Of a stretch of DNA of 64,000 bases, positions 1-7,138 are shown piece by piece. The number at the start of each line of letters is the position of its first letter. The stretch's first letter is position 1. This DNA comes from Crocinitomicaceae bacterium (GTDB lineage Bacteria; Bacteroidota; Bacteroidia; Flavobacteriales_D; Crocinitomicaceae). The notes under the pieces were generated by a model. That model had not been told where the DNA came from, made no database searches, and saw nothing but the letters and a program-made list of their open reading frames with translations. The stretch is from positions 186,001-250,000 of the forward strand of contig JAMLHA010000001.1 of assembly GCA_023957475.1 (NCBI GenBank), read 5' to 3'. The position numbers and the translations under genes were made by a program.

Positions 1-729
1 TGCGAACTTTTTAATGCTTGGTTGCTAAATGAAAAAAAACTAGCTCAAAACTCCCGTCATTCGCTCATAACAAAATTAAAGAAATGCTTATCTGTGGCTG
101 TTAAATTAGATTACATACCATTTGCCCAAAATCCATTTGTAAAGGGCTTTGCTGTTAGAGAAATACCTACAATTAAAAAAGCGTTGGATTTAACGGAATT
201 AACCATTTTGGAAAACGTGGACTTAATCACTCGACCAGAGCTAAAAAAGTGTAAAGATAGATTTTTGTTTTGTTGTTATACTGGTTTACGATATGGAGAT
301 TTTAACCGTTTGACAATTGATAATTTTGATTTTTTGGAAAATGGAAAAATCCGATTAAAATATGCACCACACAAAACAATGAAGTCTAGCGGAAAGTTAA
401 TTTCCTGGATTGTTTCGGATTTTTGGGCTGGGAAAATAGATGCTTTGATTCATAAATACAAGGAAGATTTTAAAAGCTTCACCAAAATAACGAATCAGAA
501 GCACAACGAGCAGTTAAAGGAATTGCAACGCTTTGCCAAAATAAAGCAACCATTGCACACACACTTAGCTCGACACACTTGTATTTCTGTATTAATTAAC
601 GATTATGGTTTAAGCGTGGATAATGTGCAAATGATTGCAGGGCACTCAAAGATTGAAACAACAATGGGGTATTTAAAGAAAACGGAAAAAGATTTGGCGA
701 ATGCAGCTAGTAAAGTGGTGTGGGGATAA
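1..729 (+). CDS. Tyrosine recombinase (phage integrase), 5' end outside the window
   Basis: The reading frame is open back to base 1, so the protein is cut at its N-terminus; 242 residues remain of a family usually near 400 in Bacteroidota. The catalytic set is visible: Arg in TGLRYGD, His and Arg in HLARHT, His in AGHSKIETT, and the nucleophilic Tyr in MGYLKK nine residues further on. The start of the sequence resembles the end of the SAM-like core-binding domain. It would integrate and excise the element that follows. It is the only element gene besides the repressor on the plus strand. The left attachment site should lie upstream, outside the window. Confidence 0.93.
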   Translation, partial: CELFNAWLLNEKKLAQNSRHSLITKLKKCLSVAVKLDYIPFAQNPFVKGFAVREIPTIKKALDLTELTILENVDLITRPELKKCKDRFLFCCYTGLRYGDFNRLTIDNFDFLENGKIRLKYAPHKTMKSSGKLISWIVSDFWAGKIDALIHKYKEDFKSFTKITNQKHNEQLKELQRFAKIKQPLHTHLARHTCISVLINDYGLSVDNVQMIAGHSKIETTMGYLKKTEKDLANAASKVVWG

Positions 730-779
730 AAAAGCCGTACAAAATGCACGGAAGCAAAAAAAATTTTTGTGTGTGGGGG

Positions 780-1045
780 TTATGGAAAGTATTTGTAAGC
801 GTCTTTTCGATGTAAAAACGTGTAAGTATAGCCGTTCCGTTCGAGTAAAAGAAACAAAGTCTATAATCACCTATTCTAACACGATAGGCGTCATCAGCTC
901 CTTTCATCTTCTTTAGATTCGTTATTTTTGTTAAAGACTTTTCTTTCTCTAAATTCTCAATAACTCTAGCAACTTTTTTTAACACTCCCTTGTCAGACGC
1001 CTTATCAAGATCCTTGCTAAATTGAACCTCAAAAAGCAATTTCAT
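780..1045 (-). pseudogene. RelE/ParE-type toxin, frameshifted near its C-terminus
   Basis: The reading shows the RelE pattern: an N-terminal strand and helices, then LKKMKGADDAYRVRIGDYR and a final strand. After TRF the frame as sequenced runs into unrelated residues. One base over, it reads HRKDAYKYFP-stop, the classic end of this toxin family, with the stop at 780-782. A single missing T in the run at 814-818 (A5 on the plus strand) explains this; six bases would give an intact toxin of 88 residues. It overlaps its antitoxin by ATGA. Either the toxin is dead, or the base is a sequencing error. Seen: the two frames. Family knowledge: the C-terminal motif. Confidence 0.8.
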
Positions 1046-1236
1046 TTTTGCAACTTTTTCATAATAACCTCTTTGCTTACGTACTTCCCAGTTCTTCCTT
1101 TAAACATAGCTTTAACAAGTGCCATGTCTTCTTTGTCTTCTTCTGAAAGTTCTTTTACTGGCAAGTTCAATCTTTTTAAAAAAGAAAGAACAAGACTTTT
1201 ATCTTTTTCCGAAATATCTACAATTATTGCTCCCAT
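1042..1236 (-). CDS. Antitoxin partner of the RelE-type toxin
   Basis: A 64-residue acidic-to-neutral protein immediately upstream of the toxin, with a 4-base ATGA stop/start overlap typical of type II toxin-antitoxin operons. It starts with a short strand (MGAIIVDIS), followed by helices rich in Lys and Glu and ending KEVIMKKLQK, which would be the toxin-wrapping part. I recognise no specific antitoxin family, so the call rests on size, position and coupling. If the toxin frameshift is real, this gene may be an orphan. Confidence 0.7.
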   Translation of the reverse strand: MGAIIVDISEKDKSLVLSFLKRLNLPVKELSEEDKEDMALVKAMFKGRTGKYVSKEVIMKKLQK

Positions 1237-1286
1237 GATTTCTATTTTTCTTACAAAAATACAAAATCTATTCCAAATAAAAAAAA

Positions 1287-1730
1287 CTACGCAAAACCAA
1301 AATAATCCTCTGGATTTACCAGTTCGCCATTTTTGCGCAACGTTAAATGTAAATGTGGACCAGTAGAGTGACCTGTATTACCGCTGTATGCAATAACCTG
1401 TCCTTTTCTAATTTTTTGACCTATTGAAACGACTGATTTTGATAAGTGCGCATATCCTGTTCTAAAACCTTGTGTATGGTCTATAATTAATTGATTGCCT
1501 CCTTGTGTGTTGGAATAAACATTTTTAACCGTTCCGCTTTTAGGGGCTAGAACTGGTGTGCCTTGTGGAACGGCAATATCTAATCCGTTGTGAAAACCGC
1601 TACCCCTATTGCCAAAACGACTGGTTATTCTGCCATTAACAGGAAGCTTCATTTTCCGTTTTCTTAGGTAAATGACAACGCCAATCAGAATGACTAATAG
1701 AATTATATGGGGTTTTTTTATTTCCAACAT
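1287..1730 (-). CDS. Membrane-anchored M23 (LytM) peptidoglycan endopeptidase
   Basis: 147 residues. An N-terminal membrane segment (about residues 8-22) followed by RKRK puts the enzyme on the outer side of the membrane. The rest is a compact LytM domain with the zinc ligands His47 and Asp51 (HNGLD), His95, and the HLH motif 126-128. M23 enzymes cut peptide cross-links in peptidoglycan. As the last gene of the structural run in a virus that appears to carry an internal membrane, it could act in genome entry or in lysis. It overlaps the preceding gene by 13 bases. Confidence 0.9.
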   Translation of the reverse strand: MLEIKKPHIILLVILIGVVIYLRKRKMKLPVNGRITSRFGNRGSGFHNGLDIAVPQGTPVLAPKSGTVKNVYSNTQGGNQLIIDHTQGFRTGYAHLSKSVVSIGQKIRKGQVIAYSGNTGHSTGPHLHLTLRKNGELVNPEDYFGFA

Positions 1731-2230
1731 TCGTCTGGTATATTGGGTAAATATCCTCCACCGCCTATTTTAGAGACAAAACGAGAACCAAAACCTATAA
1801 ACGAAACATTCCCTTCCTTGTCAATTTTAATGTCTGTACCGTTTGGAGCTTTAAAAATTCGCTCTTGATATGTTCCTGGTCCTATGTTTCTTTTAATCAT
1901 AACGCCATCAATTTTTTGGGTAGGCGTATCGCTTAGCCCACAATCTTTTTCACCTTTATAATACATTAAACCCTCGTATTCATTTCTTCTGATACGTGCA
2001 GAACTTGATGCTATTACCATCCCTGTTATTGAACTTGCAACAAGTGGAACGAAAGCATATTTTATATTTCCTTTTTTAAGTATTATAAAAAACAAAATGA
2101 TAGAAACGATAATCAATACAAAAACAATACTCCATCTGTCAATTAAGGGTGTGTTTACTAATTGATTGTTTACACGCTCTGTGTTTTCCCTTTCAATTTT
2201 TTTTCTTTGTTCTTCTGATATTAAACTCAT
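1718..2230 (-). CDS. Two-TM virion protein candidate with 'KIDG...DECWK' domain (copy A)
   Basis: 170 residues of unknown function. A charged N-terminal helix leads to two hydrophobic stretches (about 34-50 and 57-75), then an extracytoplasmic domain of about 75 residues beginning GCGLSD and ending with the unusual CWK terminus. The C-terminal domain is clearly homologous to that of the next gene: both share KIDG, a G-x-D/V-I-x-I/N-G turn, GFGS, KIGGGGY or KIGNGGY, and DECWK. Cysteines at both ends suggest a disulfide in the periplasm or virion. It was probably produced by tandem duplication and is likely a minor membrane protein of the particle. Confidence 0.75.
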   Translation of the reverse strand: MSLISEEQRKKIERENTERVNNQLVNTPLIDRWSIVFVLIIVSIILFFIILKKGNIKYAFVPLVASSITGMVIASSSARIRRNEYEGLMYYKGEKDCGLSDTPTQKIDGVMIKRNIGPGTYQERIFKAPNGTDIKIDKEGNVSFIGFGSRFVSKIGGGGYLPNIPDECWK

Positions 2231-2239
2231 AATTTTTTT

Positions 2240-2650
2240 TTATTTCCAACATTCGTCGTTTTGAATGGATTTTGGCTCGTAACCTCCATTGCCAATTTTC
2301 AACATAAGAGCCGATCCAAACCCACAGGGTTTTATTTCGCCCTGGTTATTAATATAAACATCTGCTCCGTTTACTACTTTGAAGCGTTTTCCGTTGAGTT
2401 TGATTCCGTCTATCTTAGTTGGATTTGATCCAGTAAAGCCACAGCCGCTTTCATCTTTTATGGTTGTTCCATCTGGAAGGTCTCCGTTTAGACGACCAGA
2501 AAGGAAAAGAGGGACAAACAAAGCCATGCCTCCGAACATTCCGATTGCTCCTGCAGCTTTGTTTTTTCCTTTAGAAAACAAAAATAAGGCAATAGCTACT
2601 AGAACTATTGCCATAATGATTGTGTGCGAATATCTGTCTTTTTTAAGCAT
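2240..2650 (-). CDS. Two-TM virion protein candidate with 'KIDG...DECWK' domain (copy B)
   Basis: 136 residues, paralogous to its downstream neighbour. There are two membrane segments (about 10-26 and 35-50), then SGRLNGD and a C-terminal domain with CGF, KIDG, GFGS, KIGNGGY and the terminal DECWK. It is shorter than copy A because the N-terminal cytoplasmic helix is reduced. The spacing of 9 bases to the next start shows co-transcription. I do not recognise the family. The repeated Cys-containing ends and the position among virion-type membrane proteins suggest a structural role. Confidence 0.75.
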   Translation of the reverse strand: MLKKDRYSHTIIMAIVLVAIALFLFSKGKNKAAGAIGMFGGMALFVPLFLSGRLNGDLPDGTTIKDESGCGFTGSNPTKIDGIKLNGKRFKVVNGADVYINNQGEIKPCGFGSALMLKIGNGGYEPKSIQNDECWK

Positions 2651-2676
2651 ATTCTTATAACGTAGAGTTTAAGACT

Positions 2677-2814
2677 TTATTTCTTTTTCGCCTTAACTAC
2701 TCTACCGCCTTTTGCATATCTGAACCCTTTTTTAAGTGTTCCGTTTGCTTTTACTCCAACTTTTGAAGTGCTTTTCTTTGTGCTTTTCTTTGTGCTTTTT
2801 CTTTTTGTTGCCAT
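2677..2814 (-). CDS. Very basic 45-residue protein, candidate DNA-condensing virion protein
   Basis: A 45-residue ORF on the minus strand: MATKRKSTKKST, with the KKST unit three times, then a short core (GTLKKGFRYAKGGRVVKAKKK). It contains no acidic residue and about 18 Lys/Arg. Small basic proteins of this kind accompany packaged DNA in several tailless phages; that role is an inference here. It lies within the structural run between the copy B gene and a 29-residue membrane peptide. Confidence 0.65.
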   Translation of the reverse strand: MATKRKSTKKSTKKSTSKVGVKANGTLKKGFRYAKGGRVVKAKKK

Positions 2815-2820
2815 GTTTGT

Positions 2821-2910
2821 TTACTTTTTTAATTTAGAAATAATAGCGTTGCGGTTAATGACTAATAAAACCACAATACCAATGATTATACCTGTTTTTA
2901 AAGGGTTCAT
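2821..2910 (-). CDS. 29-residue single-TM peptide
   Basis: The start ATG overlaps the stop of the spike gene (ATGA, 2907-2910), which supports translation of this tiny ORF. It is one hydrophobic helix (residues 6-18, TGIIIGIVVLLVI) followed by a basic tail ending SKLKK. The same design, a membrane helix with a Lys/Arg-rich end, recurs in at least eight neighbouring genes. Likely a minor virion membrane peptide. Confidence 0.55.
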   Translation of the reverse strand: MNPLKTGIIIGIVVLLVINRNAIISKLKK

Positions 2911-4088
2911 TCTACAAATCTCGGTTTTGTGAGTTTTGCATAATAAAGCTTTGAAGTTTCTTCCTCTGTGAGTGGGGTGATATTTCCTTCATGGAGGTAG
3001 TACCAAGCGTTGTCTTCTGTCTTTAATACATACAATTTTCCTTCATTAATAACCACGTCGTAAACATCTAAACCTATCATTAACGTGTTTACTGTGTTGC
3101 TTGATGTTATTTCACTTAGGTTGTCACCAAGAAGAAAACAAGTATCATTAACCACCCAAACATCCAACACACCACCACTAATAATTAGTTCTTCTCCATT
3201 AGATATAACACCTGTAGAATCTTCGTATAAGTAAACCAAATTGCTCGCAGAAGTAAAAACTCTATGAATTGCTTTAGGTGAAAGTTGCTTTTGCGCCCAC
3301 GTTGCCCCATCTGTTGAATAAAGCACCATTGTTGAAAAAGCATCTCCATCATATAGCACACGGATTTCGCCCGTTGATGTATGATAATGTATTTGGCTTG
3401 TCGGATTTGAAAATCCTTCCACAACGGGATCAAACACGGTGGTGAAATTCTCAAAATCAGCTGTTTTTTTAATAACGCCATCACCGCTCAATAGGTAGAA
3501 ATCGTCATTCACCACGCAAACACTATCAAATATTTCATCAATAACTTTAACAGGTTGTTGCTTGTATTTCGCAAACAACTTATTTTCAAACCTCACCACC
3601 CAATTGCGTGAGGTGATTGCGGTTGCTGATGGAAATTCAAAAGACTCAACGTTGCCTTTTTGGGAAATAAATTTAGTGCGTTTTTCTTGGGTATGTAATT
3701 CAGGGTCAAATTTTTTTGCTTCAAAAGCCACACCATATTTATTACCAACAAGCGCAGTGTCCTCTGTAACAAGGCCTGTCGTAGAGACGTCTTGCAAAAT
3801 CATCTCCTTATCACCTACATTGTTTTCCCACTCAAGGCGGCCATCTACATAGTGTGTGTAGGTTTCTTCGGTGAAAAGCCTGTCTTTTAAACGAACCATG
3901 CGCATAACGCTACTTTCTCGTGCACCGCTACTAGTAGGAGCAGGGGCGGTGGTTGCTATTGGTGCTGGTCTGCTCGGTGTAACCGTAAAACCGGGCATGG
4001 TTGGGAAAATCTGTGGTTGTCCTGGGAACTGCGCTGGTGCAGTGTTCACTCCTTTGGCCTTGCCGTATAATTCTTCTAAAGTTGCCAT
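2907..4088 (-). CDS. Candidate receptor-binding spike with proline/alanine-rich N-terminal tail
   Basis: 393 residues, the longest structural-region protein. Residues 1-30 contain a possible capsid-binding segment (MATLEELYGKAKG). Residues 17-55 are rich in Pro, Ala and Thr, a flexible stalk. From about 150 onward there are repeated short beta units with Asp/Ser-Thr-Asp-Gly turns (YSTDGATW, VVNDDFYLL, VVNDTCFLL), which looks like a beta-propeller or sialidase-like blade repeat. The stalk plus beta head matches spike proteins of tailless phages by design, not by recognised sequence. It heads the segment leading to the 29-residue peptide, to which it is coupled by ATGA. Confidence 0.55.
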   Translation of the reverse strand: MATLEELYGKAKGVNTAPAQFPGQPQIFPTMPGFTVTPSRPAPIATTAPAPTSSGARESSVMRMVRLKDRLFTEETYTHYVDGRLEWENNVGDKEMILQDVSTTGLVTEDTALVGNKYGVAFEAKKFDPELHTQEKRTKFISQKGNVESFEFPSATAITSRNWVVRFENKLFAKYKQQPVKVIDEIFDSVCVVNDDFYLLSGDGVIKKTADFENFTTVFDPVVEGFSNPTSQIHYHTSTGEIRVLYDGDAFSTMVLYSTDGATWAQKQLSPKAIHRVFTSASNLVYLYEDSTGVISNGEELIISGGVLDVWVVNDTCFLLGDNLSEITSSNTVNTLMIGLDVYDVVINEGKLYVLKTEDNAWYYLHEGNITPLTEEETSKLYYAKLTKPRFVE

Positions 4089-4095
4089 GTTGTTA

Positions 4096-4343
4096 TTATT
4101 TTACTACTGTCCATACTCCGTTAACTGGCGTGTATTTAACTCCTTCATAAGTTAACACATCTCCCTCCCAATCTTCTACTGGTTCTGCTAATACTTTTGC
4201 AGGAATAACATCAGGTGTTGTTGTGCTAGATGGTGAAAATGCGCCCTCTGTTTGTGTGCCTTTCTTTTTGCGCCACACAACAAAACCAATTATTGCTATA
4301 AATGCAATAATGGCTACGATTAAAATTGTTTTTTGTTTTTCAT
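4096..4343 (-). CDS. Single-TM protein, apparently frameshifted near its start
   Basis: The uninterrupted frame starts only at a GTG inside the membrane helix (4278) and gives 60 residues. A well-placed ATG at 4343, one base after the stop of the preceding gene (TAA-A-ATG), opens MKNKKQF and then hits a stop. Adding one T to the run at 4322-4325 (A4 on the plus strand) fuses this to LIVAIIAFIAIIGFVV-WRKKK and restores the helix-plus-basic layout of all its neighbours. The C-terminal part is Ser/Thr/Pro-rich, then a small WEGDVLTYEGVKY domain. Function unknown; probably a virion membrane protein. Confidence 0.6.
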
Positions 4344-4344
4344 T

Positions 4345-4746
4345 TTAGTTGTTTTTAAAATTGTTATCTACAAAATCTTTATACTCTGTCCACGTTGTAG
4401 AAGTTTTTCCTAGCGTGGCTTTCACGGCTTTTTCTGTTTTTTCGCCAAAAACACCGTCTTCATCAAGGCGTGCCATGCCTTTCTTATCTTTCACATACTT
4501 GTTAAAATAGTATTGAACCCATTGCACACGATCGTTTTCTGAACCACGCTTTAAAATGGTATTGTTGTCAATCGTTACTGGTGTGTTATTGACAACTGTT
4601 TGCGTTGGGGCTTGCGTGTTAAAGTTGCTAGGCTGTACTGCAGGCACGTTTTCTTTCTTTGCCTTCCAAGCACGATATATTAAGTAGGCTACGATTAACG
4701 CAACGGCTACTCCTATATAAATTTTGTGTTTTTTTTGTATTTTCAT
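4345..4746 (-). CDS. Membrane-anchored peptidoglycan-binding (PG_binding_1-like) protein
   Basis: 133 residues: a basic N-terminus, one membrane helix (about 9-24), a Pro/Thr/Asn-rich linker (30-62), then a domain at 64-112 with the PG_binding_1 signature: LKRGSENDRVQWVQ at its start and DEDGVFGEKTEKAVKA at its end. It would bind cell wall outside the membrane. It directly follows the GH108 muramidase gene, with 11 bases between them, so the two probably work together in wall penetration or lysis. Confidence 0.8.
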   Translation of the reverse strand: MKIQKKHKIYIGVAVALIVAYLIYRAWKAKKENVPAVQPSNFNTQAPTQTVVNNTPVTIDNNTILKRGSENDRVQWVQYYFNKYVKDKKGMARLDEDGVFGEKTEKAVKATLGKTSTTWTEYKDFVDNNFKNN

Positions 4747-4757
4747 TTGTTTGACTT

Positions 4758-5429
4758 TTAATTGAATAAAGTTCTAAATTCTCTTAGTCTGTTTGACCAA
4801 CCTGTTCCATGAACTGACCACGTTGCCATTTTTTTAAAATCTTCCAAACGACGGTCGCAAAGCTTGTTAAACCACTCACGTTCGTTGAGAGGTGTAATGT
4901 GTTTTTGAAAGTTGGCCACAATTTCACTAGGTGTGATATTACTGTCTTGAATGCCCATCACTTGACGTTGGAAGTTAGCCAAATAACGTTCTGCGCCTCC
5001 TGTTCCTGAACCCCAAGCCCATGTGATAATTACGGCTTGAATACGTGGTAGGTGTGCAATCCTATCCAAAGGAAATGCTTTCATGTACACGCCTTTTAGG
5101 ATTTTTAACCAAATATCGTCGGGCATGTTGACAAAGTTTTCTTTTGAAGCAACATAGTTTAACCGATTGGCGTTGCTCGAAAACGTTTGCCAAGTAATGC
5201 CCTTATTGGTGTGCCAGCCTGTTTTGCCATTTATTTCAAATGGTGCAGGATATTTTGCAGCAGTATCGTTTGGATCCCTGGACAAACCTCCTTCTTTCTT
5301 TTTTATAAATGGTACTAACTTGTTGAGTAGCATAATGTTTAAAAATCTATTAAGTAAATACTGTCCCAAAACAACAACTGCTATTGCTGCCAACAATGCA
5401 AGAAATATTGTTTTGTTTTGCTTAGGCAT
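4758..5429 (-). CDS. GH108-type muramidase with N-terminal membrane anchor
   Basis: 223 residues. A hydrophobic helix (about 8-23) precedes a glycoside hydrolase family 108 domain. The expected catalytic Glu is Glu46 in KKEGGLSRDP, followed by TNKGITW (74-80) as in that family. The C-terminal part (about 130-220) fits the predicted peptidoglycan-binding domain that usually follows. The enzyme should cut the glycan strands of peptidoglycan. The anchor is unusual for a free endolysin and fits either a signal-arrest type endolysin or a virion-associated entry enzyme. Confidence 0.85.
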   Translation of the reverse strand: MPKQNKTIFLALLAAIAVVVLGQYLLNRFLNIMLLNKLVPFIKKKEGGLSRDPNDTAAKYPAPFEINGKTGWHTNKGITWQTFSSNANRLNYVASKENFVNMPDDIWLKILKGVYMKAFPLDRIAHLPRIQAVIITWAWGSGTGGAERYLANFQRQVMGIQDSNITPSEIVANFQKHITPLNEREWFNKLCDRRLEDFKKMATWSVHGTGWSNRLREFRTLFN

Positions 5430-5430
5430 T

Positions 5431-5715
5431 TTATTTTTTTAGTTTGTTTCTTAAAAGTTCTATTTCGTCTGTTAGGTGTTTAATAAGGTCATTTTGTTTT
5501 GAAATAAGCTCATTTTGCTTTGAAATTTCGTCCTGGGCATTTGAGAGCTTTATTTCTAAGTTTTCTGACACTTCACGCCATATTGTAATTGCTTTTTCAA
5601 TGTTTTCCAACTCGTTTTGCTTTACTTCTTGTTTGAATTTACGACGTGCCAACATCCATGTAAAACCACTGGCGAGTATTGGAGAAAGAATGTTTATGAT
5701 AATTGTTTCTAACAT
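5431..5715 (-). CDS. Single-TM coiled-coil protein
   Basis: 94 residues. The N-terminal helix (about 4-22) is hydrophobic and ends with RRK. Residues 30-94 form a long charged coiled coil with the local repeat SKQNELISKQNDLIK and the ending LRNKLKK. It lies 1 base upstream of the GH108 start. The size and layout resemble small phage holin-like or spanin-like helpers as well as minor virion proteins, and I cannot decide between these. No recognised family. Confidence 0.65.
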   Translation of the reverse strand: MLETIIINILSPILASGFTWMLARRKFKQEVKQNELENIEKAITIWREVSENLEIKLSNAQDEISKQNELISKQNDLIKHLTDEIELLRNKLKK

Positions 5716-5717
5716 GG

Positions 5718-6149
5718 TTAAAATGATTTTGTTATTCCTTTATTGGCCAATATGGTGTTTACTTTGCCCATTTCTGAACTGGATAAATCTCCACGAAGCC
5801 AACCTTGTAAGTCGTAGCCATCTCGAACGCCATACGCATTCGTTAATGCAATCACATCTAAGTCGTTTTGCATTTTACCAAATACCGTATAAATCACATC
5901 TTCATCCGTGCCCATGCCTTTCATTGCAAAATACAGTTGACTAGCCATGCTGTTGTATTGGCTTTGCGTGTATGTTTTTTTAACGCCTTGGCTTTCTAAA
6001 GCTGCGCTTTCTCCTACAGATTCTGCGTATTGTCCCAATCTGCCTGCGTAGTTTTTAGCGATTTTGAGCACAAACCAAACGGCAATAATTGCAACAACAA
6101 TTACCACTATCTGCATCACTGGAGATAATTTTGAAAACCACTGTTTCAT
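5718..6149 (-). CDS. Single-TM protein with one annexin-like repeat
   Basis: 143 residues, taking the ATG at 6149 that overlaps the stop of the upstream gene (ATGA); an upstream in-frame start would overlap more deeply. A membrane helix spans about 12-29. Residues 68-136 look like a single annexin repeat: MKGMGTDEDVIYTVF, then DVIALTNAY, then DLQGWLRGDLSSSEM. The calcium-site pattern G-x-G-T followed about 39 residues later by an acidic residue (Asp121) is kept. Annexin repeats bind membranes through calcium. One repeat joined to a TM helix is not the usual four-repeat annexin. Probable virion membrane protein. Confidence 0.6.
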   Translation of the reverse strand: MKQWFSKLSPVMQIVVIVVAIIAVWFVLKIAKNYAGRLGQYAESVGESAALESQGVKKTYTQSQYNSMASQLYFAMKGMGTDEDVIYTVFGKMQNDLDVIALTNAYGVRDGYDLQGWLRGDLSSSEMGKVNTILANKGITKSF

Positions 6150-6259
6150 CTTTTTGCCAATTTTACAACCAACACAATAAATGCTGCAATAATGCATACT
6201 ACAAGAGCAATCATTGTTAAATTGTGTTGATTTAGTTTCACTTCTGTATCTATGTTCAT
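6146..6259 (-). CDS. 37-residue single-TM peptide
   Basis: The ORF is open further upstream, but the ATG at 6259, right after the preceding stop (6261-6263), gives MNIDTEVKLNQHNLT followed by one hydrophobic helix (16-33) and the end KLAKR. It is translationally coupled at both ends. It fits the recurring small membrane peptide design of this block. Function unknown. Confidence 0.55.
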   Translation of the reverse strand: MNIDTEVKLNQHNLTMIALVVCIIAAFIVLVVKLAKR

Positions 6260-6260
6260 C

Positions 6261-6473
6261 TTATGCTCGTTTTGGTTTGATAAATAAAATAGCCAATAGC
6301 AACACAACCAAAATACCGCCTGCAACAATATACTGGCGTTTTTGTTTTTCTTTCAATGCTGTTTGCTCTGCTGTTTGCGTTGCTTGCGAATTTGTTGCAC
6401 TTTTCCAATCGGGTAAATTAACGTTAATTACATACCCTGCAGAAATTGCTTCGGATGCTTGTTTTGAGTTCAT
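6261..6473 (-). CDS. Small C-terminal-TM protein
   Basis: 70 residues. The N-terminal half is polar (MNSKQASEAISAGYVINVNLPDW), then there is a Gln/Thr-rich helix with KEKQKRQ, a membrane helix (about 48-64) and the end KPKRA. It lies 0 to 1 base from both neighbours. Tail-anchored layout, probable virion membrane protein, no recognised family. Confidence 0.65.
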   Translation of the reverse strand: MNSKQASEAISAGYVINVNLPDWKSATNSQATQTAEQTALKEKQKRQYIVAGGILVVLLLAILFIKPKRA

Positions 6474-7136
6474 TTACTTGCGTTTTTTAAAGATTAATAT
6501 CATTGCTACCAACGCCACCAAACAACCACCTGCAATTAACCCATATTTTAAAAACTTCTTTTTCTTATCGGTTGAGTCGTTGGTGTCTTTTGTTATCTCA
6601 AGTTCTTCGGGATTGGTAGGAGGTAAGCTCACTGGGGCTCCGTCAATAATTGGGTAATCTTGTGTGGTTACTACCTCGGATTTTTCTGTTTTGCCAATCT
6701 CCAATGTTTGGATTTGACCAAGTGCCGAATGAATGTTTTTTGCAGCCAGCTCTTTTGCTTGTTTTGCTTGCTCTTGTTGCATTGCTGTTATTGCTTTAGA
6801 TAGGTTTTGCGACGAATTATTGGGTGATGCGCTGATGCGTGAATTTACTTTTTTAATTACCTGCAGTGCAGATTGATCAAATCTAGCCAATGCCGATTGA
6901 TAACCTGCACTATTAGCAAAATAATCATCACGTAAAGGAAATTCGGGTGTGCTGATGTACACCACACCTATCTTGTCCTCATAAGCTTTTATTGCGGCCG
7001 CCGTTGATTTGCTTATATCGGGCACACCAATAAGCTGACCGATACGCTCAATTTTAGCAACATACCGTTCGTTTGCTTTTCTAAACAACGCATCTGTACT
7101 GTAATCTTTTCTTTTTGGAGCTAATGGGTAAGCCAT
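6474..7136 (-). CDS. C-terminal-TM structural protein candidate
   Basis: 220 residues. Residues 1-80 are mixed alpha/beta and start MAYPLAPKRKDY. Residues 95-155 are Ala/Gln/Lys-rich helices (AMQQEQAKQAKELAAKN). A Pro/Thr-rich linker carries LPPTNPEELE, then comes a membrane helix (about 198-215) ended by KKRK. The large domain should be inside the cell or capsid with the tail in the membrane. No recognised family. Position and layout suggest a capsid-to-membrane bridging protein. Confidence 0.65.
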   Translation of the reverse strand: MAYPLAPKRKDYSTDALFRKANERYVAKIERIGQLIGVPDISKSTAAAIKAYEDKIGVVYISTPEFPLRDDYFANSAGYQSALARFDQSALQVIKKVNSRISASPNNSSQNLSKAITAMQQEQAKQAKELAAKNIHSALGQIQTLEIGKTEKSEVVTTQDYPIIDGAPVSLPPTNPEELEITKDTNDSTDKKKKFLKYGLIAGGCLVALVAMILIFKKRK

Positions 7137-7138
7137 GA

